Assembly (NCBI GenBank): GCA_035647075.1
Contig: DASROF010000150.1
Coordinates: forward strand, 1 to 21,856
Length of the DNA: 21,856 nt
From: Gp6-AA40 sp035647075
GTDB lineage: Bacteria; Acidobacteriota; Vicinamibacteria; Vicinamibacterales; UBA2999
Direction of reading: 5' to 3'
The notes under the pieces: generated by a model
Told to the model about the DNA's origin: nothing
The model's input: the letters and a program-made list of their open reading frames with translations, nothing else
Database searches by the model: none
Shown: positions 8,449 to 17,481 of the stretch, in pieces
Numbering within the stretch: the first letter of the stretch is position 1
How the letters are laid out: every line of letters begins with the position of its first letter
Made by a program: the position numbers and the translations under genes

Positions 8449-9776
8449 ACTGGGTCAGCACGAGAGGCAGTTCGCCTCCCGTTCCGTTCATCGACGCGCT
8501 TTTTGCCGGAACGGCGCCCGACGGCGGGTTGTATATGCCGGAACGTCTGGAGCCGCTGCCCGCCGGCGCCATCGAGTCGCTTCGCGGTGCCAGTGTCGTG
8601 GACATCGGGATCCGGATCGGTTCGCACCTCCTGCGCGACGAGATCACTCCCGAGGCAATTCGCCCTCTGATCGCCTCGGCGCTCGACTTTCCGATTCCAC
8701 TCGTCCGGGTCACCGATCGCATCTGGGCTCTCGAGTTGTTTCATGGCCCGACGATGGCCTTCAAGGACGTCGGCGCGCGGGTTCAGGCTCGCCTGCTGCA
8801 CCATTTCACCGACGGCACGCCGCTGACGATCCTCGTGGCCACCTCCGGGGACACTGGAAGCGCCGTGGCGCAGGCTTTTCATCGGGTGCCCGACACGCGC
8901 GTGCTCGTCCTTTACCCGGAGGGGCAGGTCAGCGACGTTCAGGAAGCGCAGATGGCGTCGCTCGGCGACAACGTGACCGCGCTGGCGATGCATGGCACGT
9001 TCGACGACTGTCAGCGGCTCGTCAAGCAGGCATTCGCCGACGACGAGCTGCGGCGGCATGTGTGGCTGACGCCGGCGAACTCAATTAATCTCGGCCGACT
9101 GCTACCGCAGGTCTTTTATTACTTCGCCCTGGCGCGCCTGATGAATGGCCCGCCCACGATCGTCTCGGTTCCGAGCGGCAACTTCGGCAATCTCACCGCC
9201 GGCCTCATCGCCAAGCGTCTCGGGCTGCCGGTCAAGAAGTTCGTGGCGGCGACCAATGTGAACGACACGGTGCCCGAGTACCTGCGCACCGGCGAGTACC
9301 ACCCGCGGCCGTCCGTGAGGACGGTCGCCAACGCGATGGATGTGGGTGCGCCAAGCAACTGGGAGCGAATCGAGGCGCTGTACCGGCACAACCTGGACGA
9401 CATCCGTCACGACATCGTCGGGTCCGCCTACACGGACGCGCAGGTCGTGGCGGAGATCGGCCGTGTCTACCGGGAACACGAGTATCTGCTCGACCCCCAC
9501 AGCGCGATCGCGTGGCTGGCGCTGCAGAATGCGCTGGACGCTGATCCGGACGCACAGGGTGTGTTCGTCGCGACGGCGCATCCCGGCAAGTTCCGTGAAG
9601 TCGTCGAACCGGCAATCGGACGGACGGTTCCGCTGCCGCGTCCGCTGCAGGAAGCGTTGGGACGACCGCGGCACTCGGTATCCATGGACGTGGATTACGG
9701 GGCGCTGCGGGAATTCATTGTTGGTGGGTCCGCCTCCAACGGCCAACAGGCGCGGCGGAGCTCGACCCACAGCTGA
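8445..9776 (+). CDS. thrC: Threonine synthase
   Basis: A 443-residue PLP enzyme (fold type II) that converts O-phosphohomoserine to threonine, the last step of threonine synthesis. N-terminal signature: STRG and APDGGLYMPE. The cofactor lysine is Lys107 in FHGPTMAFKDVG. The phosphate-binding loop is ATSGDTGSAV, and VSVPSGNFGNLTAGLIAKRL and TPANSINLGRLLPQ are typical. The length matches the E. coli-like threonine synthase subfamily rather than the shorter Bacillus-like one. It is translationally coupled to the thioesterase by an ATGA overlap, with no obvious metabolic link between the two. Oligoendopeptidase F follows after 21 bases and may be in the same transcript. Confidence 0.96.
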   Translation: MNWVSTRGSSPPVPFIDALFAGTAPDGGLYMPERLEPLPAGAIESLRGASVVDIGIRIGSHLLRDEITPEAIRPLIASALDFPIPLVRVTDRIWALELFHGPTMAFKDVGARVQARLLHHFTDGTPLTILVATSGDTGSAVAQAFHRVPDTRVLVLYPEGQVSDVQEAQMASLGDNVTALAMHGTFDDCQRLVKQAFADDELRRHVWLTPANSINLGRLLPQVFYYFALARLMNGPPTIVSVPSGNFGNLTAGLIAKRLGLPVKKFVAATNVNDTVPEYLRTGEYHPRPSVRTVANAMDVGAPSNWERIEALYRHNLDDIRHDIVGSAYTDAQVVAEIGRVYREHEYLLDPHSAIAWLALQNALDADPDAQGVFVATAHPGKFREVVEPAIGRTVPLPRPLQEALGRPRHSVSMDVDYGALREFIVGGSASNGQQARRSSTHS

Positions 9777-9797
9777 TGTACGTAGGGCCCCCTTAAC

Positions 9798-11642
9798 ATG
9801 CCTACACTCGACACGTTTCGCCCTGAGCCCGGGAATCTTCCAACCCGTGACGCGATTCCCGCGCGGTACACCTGGGATCTGAGCGCGATTTGCGCCGACT
9901 GGAACGCGTGGCAGCAGAGTTACACGACGCTGGACGCAGCGATTACAGCATTCACGAAGTTACAGGGGACGCTCGCGTCCGGTGCCGATGCGCTGCTGAC
10001 CGCGTTTGCGGCGATGGACGAGATGGGTGCGCTCAGCTACCGCGTCTGGTACTACGCGTCGCTCCATTACGACGAGGACCAGCGCAACAACGAGATCAAT
10101 GCCCGTCGTCAGCAGGTCCAGATTCTGTTCGCGCGCCAGCAGCAGGCGGGCTCGTGGTTCAACCCGGAGCTGCTCGCCATCCCGCTCGACACGATTCGTG
10201 GATGGATGGACGGGAACGAGGCGCTGGCGGTGTACCGCTTTGCGATCGAGAGCCTCTTCCACGAGCAGGAGCACGTGCTCGACGAAAAAGGCGAACGGCT
10301 GCTGTCCTATTCGGGCCGGTTCAACAGCGTGCCCTACGACAGCTACTCGGCACTGACGACGGCGGACATGAAGTTCCCGTCGATCACGTTGAGCACCGGA
10401 GAACAGGTCACCCTGACATACGGCCAGTACCGGGCGCTGCTCGAAACGAATCGACGTCAGGACGATCGCGCCGCCGCCTACCGCGCGTTTCACCAGGTGT
10501 ACGCGGACAGCCAGAACACCTACGCGTCGCTCTATAACGGCGTCCTGCAGCGGGACTGGTTTCATGCGCGCGCGCGCGGATACGCGAGCACACTCGATGC
10601 CGCGCTGCACGGCAATAACATCCCGACCTCGGTCGTCGAGAACCTGATCGCGGTCGCCAAGCAGAACGTGGAGCCGCTGCGGCGGTATCACCGTCTGCGC
10701 CGCCGCGTGCTCGGGCTCGAGCGCTACCAGTTGTTCGACATCTTCATTCCGCTGGTGGAGCACGACGCGACCTACGCCTACGACGAGGTGGGTGCCTGGA
10801 TCACCGATTCCGTGGCACCGCTTGGCCGTGAATACCAGGCACGCGTACGCGAGGCGTTCGACGGCAGATGGATCGACGTGTTCGAAAACGCGGGGAAGCG
10901 CAGTGGCGCCTACTCGGCACCCGTGTACGGGGCACACCCGTACATGCTGCTCAACTACAACGAAACGCTCGACGCCGTGTTCACGTTGGCCCACGAGATG
11001 GGCCATTCGATGCACACCCTGCTGTCGCACCAGGCGCAGCCCTTTGTCTACGCCGGCTACACGATCTTCGTCGCCGAGGTCCCGTCAACGCTGAACGAGG
11101 CGCTGTTCCTGGACTTGATGCTCGAACGCGCGGACAGCCGCGAGCAGCGGGCAGTGCTGCTGCAGCACGCGATCGACAGCATTGCGAGCACGTTCTATAC
11201 CCAGGTGATGTTCGCAGACTTCGAACTGCAGGCACACCGGCTGGTCGAAGAGGACAAGCCGGTGACCGCCGACGTGCTCAACGAGATGTATGCGGGCCTG
11301 TTGCGCGACTACTACGGCGATGTCATCGATCAGGAAGCGGTCTCGCGACTGACGTGGGCCCGCATTCCGCACTTTTTCAGCACGCCGTACTACGTCTATC
11401 AGTACGCGACCTGCTTCGCGTCCACCGCGCGGTTGATGCAGGACATCCGCTCGAAGGATGGCCGTCTCTCGAGCGAAGCCGTTGATCGGTATTTATCACT
11501 GCTCAAGGCGGGCGGCAGCGACTATCCGATGAACCTGCTCGCGCGCGCCGGAGTCGATCTGAGCCAGCCCGACACCGTCCGGGCCGTCGGCGATGAGCTG
11601 AGCATGCTCGTCGGCAAGCTCGAACGGGAACTCGGAACCTGA
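9798..11642 (+). CDS. pepF: Oligoendopeptidase F family zinc metallopeptidase (M3)
   Basis: A 614-residue M3-family peptidase that degrades short peptides in the cytosol. The zinc site is TLAHEMGHSMH (His399, Glu400, His403), with the third ligand Glu427 in IFVAEVPSTLNE, at the spacing usual for PepF. The N-terminal helical domain (RYTWDLSAICADWNAWQQSY) and the C-terminal FSTPYYVYQYATCFASTARL block match the family, as does the length. There is no signal peptide. ATG 9798 lies 21 bases after thrC with only a weak ribosome site. The last codons (GAACGGGAACTCGGAACC then TGA) already belong to a GAAC-rich repeat array that continues past the stop, so the extreme C-terminus (RELGT) is encoded by repeat sequence. 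Confidence 0.95.
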   Translation: MPTLDTFRPEPGNLPTRDAIPARYTWDLSAICADWNAWQQSYTTLDAAITAFTKLQGTLASGADALLTAFAAMDEMGALSYRVWYYASLHYDEDQRNNEINARRQQVQILFARQQQAGSWFNPELLAIPLDTIRGWMDGNEALAVYRFAIESLFHEQEHVLDEKGERLLSYSGRFNSVPYDSYSALTTADMKFPSITLSTGEQVTLTYGQYRALLETNRRQDDRAAAYRAFHQVYADSQNTYASLYNGVLQRDWFHARARGYASTLDAALHGNNIPTSVVENLIAVAKQNVEPLRRYHRLRRRVLGLERYQLFDIFIPLVEHDATYAYDEVGAWITDSVAPLGREYQARVREAFDGRWIDVFENAGKRSGAYSAPVYGAHPYMLLNYNETLDAVFTLAHEMGHSMHTLLSHQAQPFVYAGYTIFVAEVPSTLNEALFLDLMLERADSREQRAVLLQHAIDSIASTFYTQVMFADFELQAHRLVEEDKPVTADVLNEMYAGLLRDYYGDVIDQEAVSRLTWARIPHFFSTPYYVYQYATCFASTARLMQDIRSKDGRLSSEAVDRYLSLLKAGGSDYPMNLLARAGVDLSQPDTVRAVGDELSMLVGKLERELGT

Positions 11643-11672
11643 ACCTCGAACTCCGAACGGAACCTGAACACG
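11622..11672 (+). repeat. GAAC heptad-like array spanning the pepF stop codon
   Basis: GAAC begins at 11622, 11628, 11635, 11641, 11648, 11655, 11660 and 11666, i.e. eight copies spaced 5-7 bases apart. Typical units are GAACTCG, GAACCTC and GAACTCC. The pepF TGA (11640-11642) lies inside it. There is no clear hairpin and no T-tract. Confidence 0.7.
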
Positions 11673-11748
11673 AAGCTGGAAGGGAGAACCGGGAAGCGTG
11701 AACTGAGGAGTTCTGAGAAGACGATCGTGCACGTCATCCATGGCACCG

Positions 11749-11835
11749 TCAGCGCGCCATCACGCGAATCAGCTTCTCGTACGCGCTTCGCTCAGCCTGC
11801 CGCAGTTCGTCGGTCAACTCTTCGACGAGCACCAA
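11749..11835 (-). CDS. Possible 28-residue small protein or gene remnant
   Basis: In the 282-base space between pepF and the ArsR-methyltransferase gene, the minus strand reads TTG GTG CTC ... TGA and gives MVLVEELTDELRQAERSAYE followed by KLIRVMAR. It looks like one amphipathic charged helix and has protein-like composition. An in-frame TGA lies just upstream of the TTG. There is no convincing ribosome site. It may be a true microprotein, the tail of a decayed gene, or chance in GC-rich DNA. I do not recognise it. Confidence 0.2.
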   Translation of the reverse strand: MVLVEELTDELRQAERSAYEKLIRVMAR

Positions 11836-11877
11836 ACTTCACCGGAACCCGCGGTCTACCAACGGACGACGCGAGAC

Positions 11878-11907
11878 TTGACTGCGGTCAGAGACCTCAT
11901 GTAGCCT
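11878..11907 (+). promoter_or_regulatory. Promoter candidate for the ArsR-methyltransferase/ahcY unit
   Basis: TTGACT (11878-11883) and TAGCCT (11902-11907) are separated by 18 bases. The -35 matches five of six consensus positions and the -10 fits TAnnnT. A start point near 11914 would fall inside the inverted repeat at 11911-11926 and give a very short leader to ATG 11925. Confidence 0.4.
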
Positions 11908-11910
11908 TAT

Positions 11911-11926
11911 ATCCGGATTTACGGAT
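11911..11926 (+). promoter_or_regulatory. Putative ArsR-type operator
   Basis: ATCCG-GATTTA-CGGAT is a perfect 5-bp inverted repeat with a 6-bp centre. It sits just downstream of the promoter candidate and runs into the ATG at 11925. ArsR-family dimers bind such short palindromes, often their own. The site is seen; the binding protein and effector are inferred. Confidence 0.4.
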
Positions 11927-12860
11927 GGTAGCTATTCTCGAGCATATGTCGGCGCTGTCGGACTCGACCCGGTGCCGTGTACTCATGCTCCTGGAAAAGC
12001 AGGAACTCACCGTCACCGAACTGTGCACGGTCCTCCAGATGCCGCAGTCGAGCGTCAGCCGGCACTTGAAGACGCTGGCCGACGACAACTGGGTCGTGTC
12101 ACGCCGCGACGGCACGAGCCGTTTCTACGCGATGTCGACGGGAGACGAGCTCGACCCGGGTGCGAGGCGGCTCTGGCCGATCATCAAGGAACAGGTTGCA
12201 GCGACATCGGCAGCAGGGCAGGATGATCGACGCCTCCGCGGTGTGCTGGCGAGGCGGCGTGCGAAGTCTCAAGAGTTCTTCGCGTCCGCTGCGGGTGACT
12301 GGGATCGCCTCCGCGGCGATCTGTTCGGCGATACGTTCTATCTCTGGGGCGTACTCGGGTTGATCGATCCGACGCTCGTCGTCGGCGACCTCGGATGTGG
12401 AACGGGGCAGTTGACGGAAGTTGTCGCGCCCTATGTTCGGCAGGTCATCGCCGTCGATAGCTCGGCGGACATGCTGGACGCGGCGCGTCATCGTCTCGTT
12501 GGCTCAGGCAATGTCGATCTGCGGCAGGGTGAGCTGGAAAACCTGCCGATCGCTGCCGGCGAACTCGACGCAGCGATGCTCTCGCTCGTTCTGCACTACT
12601 CACCGTCACCCGGACGTGCGCTGGCGGACGTCGGTCGAGTGCTGCGGCCGGGTGGGCGAGTGCTGGTGGTCGACATGCTGCCGCACGAGCGGCAGGAATA
12701 TCAGCAGCAGATGGGCCATGTGTGGCTCGGGTTCTCTGAGAAGCAGATCGGGAAGTTCTTGACGGATGCGGGATTCAGCGATGTCCGGATGCGGTTGCTG
12801 CCGGCTGATCCCGATGCCATGGGACCCGCGTTGTTTGCGGCGGCAGCAGTAAGGCAGTGA
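11925..12860 (+). CDS. ArsR-family regulator fused to a SAM-dependent methyltransferase
   Basis: A 311-residue two-domain protein. Residues 1-75 are an ArsR-type winged helix: LSDSTRCRVLMLLE, then the helix-turn-helix ELTVTELCTVLQMPQSSVSR and the wing DGTSRFY. The usual metal-binding CxC of arsenic/zinc sensors is absent. Residues about 115-311 are a class I methyltransferase with motif I VGDLGCGTGQL (Asp155-Gly161), AVDSSADMLDAARHRL and the post-motif LRPGGRVLVVDM. The window places it directly upstream of ahcY, whose substrate SAH is the product of SAM-dependent methylation. ArsR-family control of SAM-cycle genes is known (SahR in Proteobacteria). I therefore infer that this protein senses SAM or SAH through its C-terminal domain and controls the operon. 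ATG 11925 is chosen on domain completeness. The frame stays open to 11727, but the upstream residues do not look coding. ATG 11946 is an alternative. Confidence 0.88.
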   Translation: MVAILEHMSALSDSTRCRVLMLLEKQELTVTELCTVLQMPQSSVSRHLKTLADDNWVVSRRDGTSRFYAMSTGDELDPGARRLWPIIKEQVAATSAAGQDDRRLRGVLARRRAKSQEFFASAAGDWDRLRGDLFGDTFYLWGVLGLIDPTLVVGDLGCGTGQLTEVVAPYVRQVIAVDSSADMLDAARHRLVGSGNVDLRQGELENLPIAAGELDAAMLSLVLHYSPSPGRALADVGRVLRPGGRVLVVDMLPHERQEYQQQMGHVWLGFSEKQIGKFLTDAGFSDVRMRLLPADPDAMGPALFAAAAVRQ

Positions 12861-12867
12861 AACAAGG

Positions 12868-12930
12868 AATGCAGAATTCAGAATGCAGAATGCAGGCAGG
12901 GCCTGAATTCTGAATCCTGCATTCTGAATT
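12868..12930. repeat. Nine-heptad palindromic element between the regulator and ahcY
   Basis: Four plus-strand heptads (AATGCAG, AATTCAG, AATGCAG, AATGCAG; 12868-12895), one centre heptad (GCAGGGC, 12896-12902) and four inverted heptads (CTGAATT, CTGAATC, CTGCATT, CTGAATT; 12903-12930) make exactly 63 bases. Bases 12875-12888 and 12917-12930 form a perfect 14-bp stem, with a smaller CAGGC-AGG-GCCTG hairpin inside. It is clearly poorer in GC than its surroundings. There is no T-tract, so it is not an ordinary terminator. It ends 17 bases before the ahcY ATG. Confidence 0.85.
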
Positions 12931-12947
12931 GAAGCGAAAGGGAGCGT

Positions 12948-14450
<1,503 letters not shown>

Positions 14451-14453
<3 letters not shown>

Positions 14454-14502
14454 TTGGTAGTTAGCTGGTTGGTAGTTAGCTAGTTAGATAGTTCGTAGTA
14501 GG
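14451..14502 (-). repeat. TAGTTGG-type heptad array, left arm, starting at the ahcY stop
   Basis: Seven units of 7-8 bases on the plus strand: TAGTTGG, TAGTTAGC, TGGTTGG, TAGTTAGC, TAGTTAGA, TAGTTCG, TAGTAGG. The first TAG is the ahcY stop codon. The strand is given as minus because these are reverse complements of the CCAACTA units on the other side of the terminator. TAGTTCG (14489-14495) pairs exactly with CGAACTA (14541-14547). Confidence 0.8.
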
Positions 14503-14535
14503 GACGGGTTCCGCAAGGGGGCCCGTCCTTTTTTT
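14502..14535 (+). terminator. Intrinsic terminator after ahcY
   Basis: GGACGGG (14502-14508) pairs with CCCGTCC (14522-14528) around a 13-base loop, followed directly by seven T (14529-14535). It is a textbook intrinsic terminator. It sits in the centre of two oppositely oriented heptad arrays that could lengthen the stem. Confidence 0.92.
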
Positions 14536-14540
14536 ATCTC

Positions 14541-14575
14541 CGAACTACCAACTACCAACTACCAACTACCAACTA
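14541..14575 (+). repeat. CCAACTA heptad array, right arm
   Basis: CGAACTA followed by four exact CCAACTA units at strict 7-base spacing (14541-14575). Its reverse complement, (TAGTTGG)x4 plus TAGTTCG, matches the units on the left of the terminator. Confidence 0.85.
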
Positions 14576-14643
14576 ACGCTGACCTTGACCTCTGCCGGCC
14601 GCCTCGCCATCATTCCTCTGCCACGCGGGGAAGGACGGATGAG

Positions 14644-15078
14644 ATGCGACGTCTCCAGTCGCTGCTCTGTCTGTTGATGCTTGGTGGCGGTGTGTCCGGC
14701 TGCGAGGGATTCTTCCTCGTCGTCTCGACCGGCCCGCTTCCCGACCAGAAGCTCTCGCCGACGGCACCGCCGCCCGTGACAGTCATCGCGGTTGGCGATC
14801 TGGTTCACGGCACGTTTGTCACGCCTCAGGTCTGTTTCGACGTCAGGGCGCCGGCGAGCGGCATCCTCTTCGTGAATCTGCAATGGGATCCGCGCGAGGG
14901 TGACATCGACTTCACGTTTGTGAGCAGCGTGTTCGCGACGAATGTAACGACGGTCTCGCCGGGGGGACAGACGTCGGCTGTCCGCAGCCTTCGCGTCACG
15001 CGCGGCCAGAGCTACCGGATTCAGGTCGTCGGCGACCGGGGACCGGTGCCGTTCACGCTGACAACCTCGCTCCAGTGA
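14644..15078 (+). CDS. Small secreted lipoprotein
   Basis: A 144-residue protein with a type II signal peptide: MRR, a hydrophobic run, and lipobox GVSGC with Cys20 as the lipid-modified residue. The mature part is short of charge and shows beta-strand alternation (SGILFVNLQWDPREGDIDFT, GQSYRIQVVGDRG, PFTLTTSL). The FDVRAPASGILFVNLQW and RVTRGQSYRIQV pattern resembles bacterial pre-peptidase C-terminal (PPC) beta-sandwich domains, but I cannot confirm it. The function is unknown; it is probably anchored in the outer membrane or periplasm. ATG 14644 has GGAAGGA shortly upstream. The gene follows the ahcY terminator and precedes the cytochrome gene by 67 bases, with which it may share transcription. 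Confidence 0.7.
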   Translation: MRRLQSLLCLLMLGGGVSGCEGFFLVVSTGPLPDQKLSPTAPPPVTVIAVGDLVHGTFVTPQVCFDVRAPASGILFVNLQWDPREGDIDFTFVSSVFATNVTTVSPGGQTSAVRSLRVTRGQSYRIQVVGDRGPVPFTLTTSLQ

Positions 15079-15145
15079 GGCATTCACCCGCTTGGGCTCT
15101 GAACGGGTACACTGGCTCAACCGTATTAATCGAGGAGTTCCAGTG

Positions 15146-16567
15146 ATGCGTGGATTCCCACGGTTCCTTGCTGTAGCAGTCGCGGCCATGATCATGGCCG
15201 CCATCGCGGCGACGCTGAAGCCGGCCTCAGCCCGCGCGCAGGCACCCACACAGGTCACGTTCTCCAAAGACATCGCGCCGATCCTGCAGCGCAGTTGTCA
15301 GCAGTGCCATCGTCCCGGGTCGGTGGCGCCAATGTCTCTGCTGACTTACGAAGACGCGAGGCCGTACGCCCGCGCGATGAAAGCCAGGACCGCCCTGCGC
15401 GAAAAACGCGGGGCGATGCCGCCGTGGTACATCGAGAAGAACGTCGGCATTCAACATTTCAAGGACGACTTCTCGCTGAGCGAGGAGGAGATCGCGAAGA
15501 TCGCGACGTGGGCCGATACCGGCGCGCCGCAGGGCAACCCGGCCGATCTGCCGGCACCGCTGACGTTCCCCGACGGCAAGTCGTGGCGCATTGGAACGCC
15601 GGATTTGATCGTCAAGTCGGCTCCAGTGGAGATGAAGGCGCAGCAGCCCGACTGGTTCGGATCGATCGGACAAACACCGACGGGCCTGACCGAGGATCGC
15701 TATGTCGCTGCCGTTGAAGTCAAAGAGGTCAATGACTCCGGCCCCCGTTCCGGCCGCAGCAGCACGGTCGGTGGTCTCTATCTGTTTCATCACGCCGCCT
15801 ATGCGATTGTCGGCGGTCGCGGCGGCGCCAGCCTGTTCCCTGTTCATGAAGTCGGCCGAAACGCCGATGTGTTCGACGAGCAGGCCGGCCGGCTTTTGTC
15901 GGCGGGTTCGTCGGTCGCGTTCCAGTCAGTACATCTCCACGCGAACGGCACCGATTCGAAGTCGCACCTCGAAGTCGGCTTCAAGTTCCATCCGCGCGGA
16001 TACAAACCGACATTGAACTTCCGGCAGTTGTTCGTGGGCAACGGCCCGGACCTGGACATCAAGGGGAACGAGGCCAACCAGCGGGTGGACGCGTACTTCA
16101 CGCTGCCGCAGCCGGTGAAGATCAGCACCTACGAGCCGCACATGCACGCGCCCGGCGTTCGCATGTGCCTCGAGGCGATCTGGGGCGTGAGCGTGCAGAC
16201 GCTCAACTGCTCCAAATACGATCACAACTGGGTACGCGCGTACTGGTACGAAGACGACGCCGCGCCGATCCTTCCGAAGGGAACGATCCTGCACGTCGTC
16301 GGGTACTTCGATACAACGGCCGCGAACAGGAACGTTCCGGACCCGCGCAACTGGTCCGGATCCGGTCATCGGTCCGTCGACAACATGATGATCAACCTGA
16401 TGCAGGCGATCTTCCTGACGGACGAACAGTTCGAGGCCGAGGTCGCGAAGCGGCGCGACAAGCTCGGGCTGAAAGCGGGCCAGACGGTGCTCGGCTGCCC
16501 GACGTGCAGCGCGGTTCCCAGAGCTGCCGCCGTCCCGGTTGCTCCGGCGCCTCCGGCCGCGAACTGA
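15146..16567 (+). CDS. Secreted c-type cytochrome fused to a PHM/DBH-like copper monooxygenase module
   Basis: A 473-residue exported protein. The signal peptide is residues 1-33 (MRGFPRFLAVAVAAMIMAAI, cleavage near ARAQA). A c-heme site, CQQCH, lies at 51-55 in TFSKDIAPILQRSCQQCHRP. Residues about 150-430 carry the metal-ligand pattern of copper type II ascorbate-dependent monooxygenases: the HH pair at 215-216 (YLFHHAAYAI), a His at 263/265 (VHLHANG), HxH at 332/334 (EPHMHAPG), and a Met cluster at 414-419 (DNMMINLM). In rat PHM these correspond to His107/108, His172, His242/244 and Met314. Such enzymes hydroxylate C-H bonds with O2 and two electrons; here the heme could deliver the electrons (inference). 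A CPTC motif and a Pro/Ala tail end the protein. ATG 15146 follows AGGAG at good spacing; GTG 15143 is adjacent. The stop overlaps the next gene by one base. Confidence 0.82.
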   Translation: MRGFPRFLAVAVAAMIMAAIAATLKPASARAQAPTQVTFSKDIAPILQRSCQQCHRPGSVAPMSLLTYEDARPYARAMKARTALREKRGAMPPWYIEKNVGIQHFKDDFSLSEEEIAKIATWADTGAPQGNPADLPAPLTFPDGKSWRIGTPDLIVKSAPVEMKAQQPDWFGSIGQTPTGLTEDRYVAAVEVKEVNDSGPRSGRSSTVGGLYLFHHAAYAIVGGRGGASLFPVHEVGRNADVFDEQAGRLLSAGSSVAFQSVHLHANGTDSKSHLEVGFKFHPRGYKPTLNFRQLFVGNGPDLDIKGNEANQRVDAYFTLPQPVKISTYEPHMHAPGVRMCLEAIWGVSVQTLNCSKYDHNWVRAYWYEDDAAPILPKGTILHVVGYFDTTAANRNVPDPRNWSGSGHRSVDNMMINLMQAIFLTDEQFEAEVAKRRDKLGLKAGQTVLGCPTCSAVPRAAAVPVAPAPPAAN

Positions 16568-17457
16568 TGATGACGACGAGGTCGATTGCCGTGGTCGCAG
16601 CGATCGCTGTTGCGACAGCGTTGTCGGTGCGCGCGCAGGAGTCGTTCTCCACCGGTCAGAACATCGCTCCCGCATACGAAGGATGGGAGAAGAATCCTGA
16701 CGGGTCCTTCAATCTGGTCTTCGGGTATTTCAACCGGAACTGGCAAGAGGAAATCGACGTCCCGGTCGGCCCGGCCAACGGCTTCGACGCGCCGACACCG
16801 GACCGCGGCCAGCCAACGCACTTCCAGCCGCGTCGGAACCGGTTCGTGTTTCGCGTTCGCGTGCCTGCCGACTTCGGGACAAAAGAGCTGGTGTGGACGC
16901 TGACGACCAATGGCAGGACCGAACGCGCGTACGGGTCGCTCAAGCCGGACTACTACATCGACGACGACGTCATCATGGCGAACAACGGCGCGGCCGGAAT
17001 GGGTGGCGCCGATCCTGCGCTGAAAGGCAACAAGGCGCCCGTCCTGACGATCGATGGTCCGGCGACGAGGACCGTTAAGGTCGGAGAAGCGGTGACACTG
17101 ACCGCCACGGCGACGGACGACAGGATTCCGAGACCGAAGAGCATGCCGGCGCTGAACCCGGGTATCGCATCCCGCTTTACCGTGGATAGTGCCACCGGCC
17201 TCCGGCTGTCGTGGTTTGTCTATCGGGGTGCAGGGAACGTCGTCTTCGACCCCGTTCAGACCAAGGTCTGGGAAGACACTCGAGACAACGCCAATTCACC
17301 ATGGTCGTATGGCTGGCGAACACCGCCGGTGCCGCCTGATGGCAAGTGGGTGGCCCGCGCGACGTTCCGCGAGCCTGGGACCTACGTGCTGCGCTGCCAG
17401 GCGCACGACGGAGGGCTCTCCACGACCAGCGACGTGACGTTCGTCGTCACGAAGTAA
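16567..17457 (+). CDS. Secreted Ig-like beta-sandwich protein, partner of the cytochrome-PHM protein
   Basis: A 296-residue exported protein, start ATG 16567 inside the TGATG junction with the preceding gene (a second ATG follows at once). Signal peptide: MMTTRSIAVVAAIAVATALS, cleavage near VRAQ. The N-terminal half (PAYEGWEKNPDGSFNLVFGY, FNRNWQEEIDVPVGPAN) is a beta-rich domain I recognise from acidobacterial secreted proteins of unknown function. The C-terminal half has an Ig/PKD-like layout (APVLTIDGPATRTVKVGEAV, TLTATATDD and GTYVLRCQAHDGGLSTTSDV). No catalytic motif is visible, and the single Cys in the RCQAHD strand does not make a convincing cupredoxin site. Translational coupling implies that it works with, or scaffolds, the copper/heme protein in the periplasm. 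Its 3' end faces the wHTH-FHA gene across 24 bases. Confidence 0.72.
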   Translation: MMTTRSIAVVAAIAVATALSVRAQESFSTGQNIAPAYEGWEKNPDGSFNLVFGYFNRNWQEEIDVPVGPANGFDAPTPDRGQPTHFQPRRNRFVFRVRVPADFGTKELVWTLTTNGRTERAYGSLKPDYYIDDDVIMANNGAAGMGGADPALKGNKAPVLTIDGPATRTVKVGEAVTLTATATDDRIPRPKSMPALNPGIASRFTVDSATGLRLSWFVYRGAGNVVFDPVQTKVWEDTRDNANSPWSYGWRTPPVPPDGKWVARATFREPGTYVLRCQAHDGGLSTTSDVTFVVTK

Positions 17458-17481
17458 GCCGAAGCCGGTCGCCGGGGCCGC

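Noticed and set aside
11727..11924. N-terminal extension of the ArsR-methyltransferase frame
   Set aside because: The residues are unlike any ArsR N-terminus and the region contains the promoter and operator candidates; the ArsR fold starts at about ATG 11925.
12868..12930. Intrinsic terminator or SAH riboswitch before ahcY
   Set aside because: There is no T-tract after the stem, and the sequence is pure heptad repeat without the conserved core expected of an SAH aptamer.
16165..16566. N-terminal extension of the Ig-like protein frame
   Set aside because: It overlaps the cytochrome-PHM gene in another frame; ATG 16567 starts a proper signal peptide.
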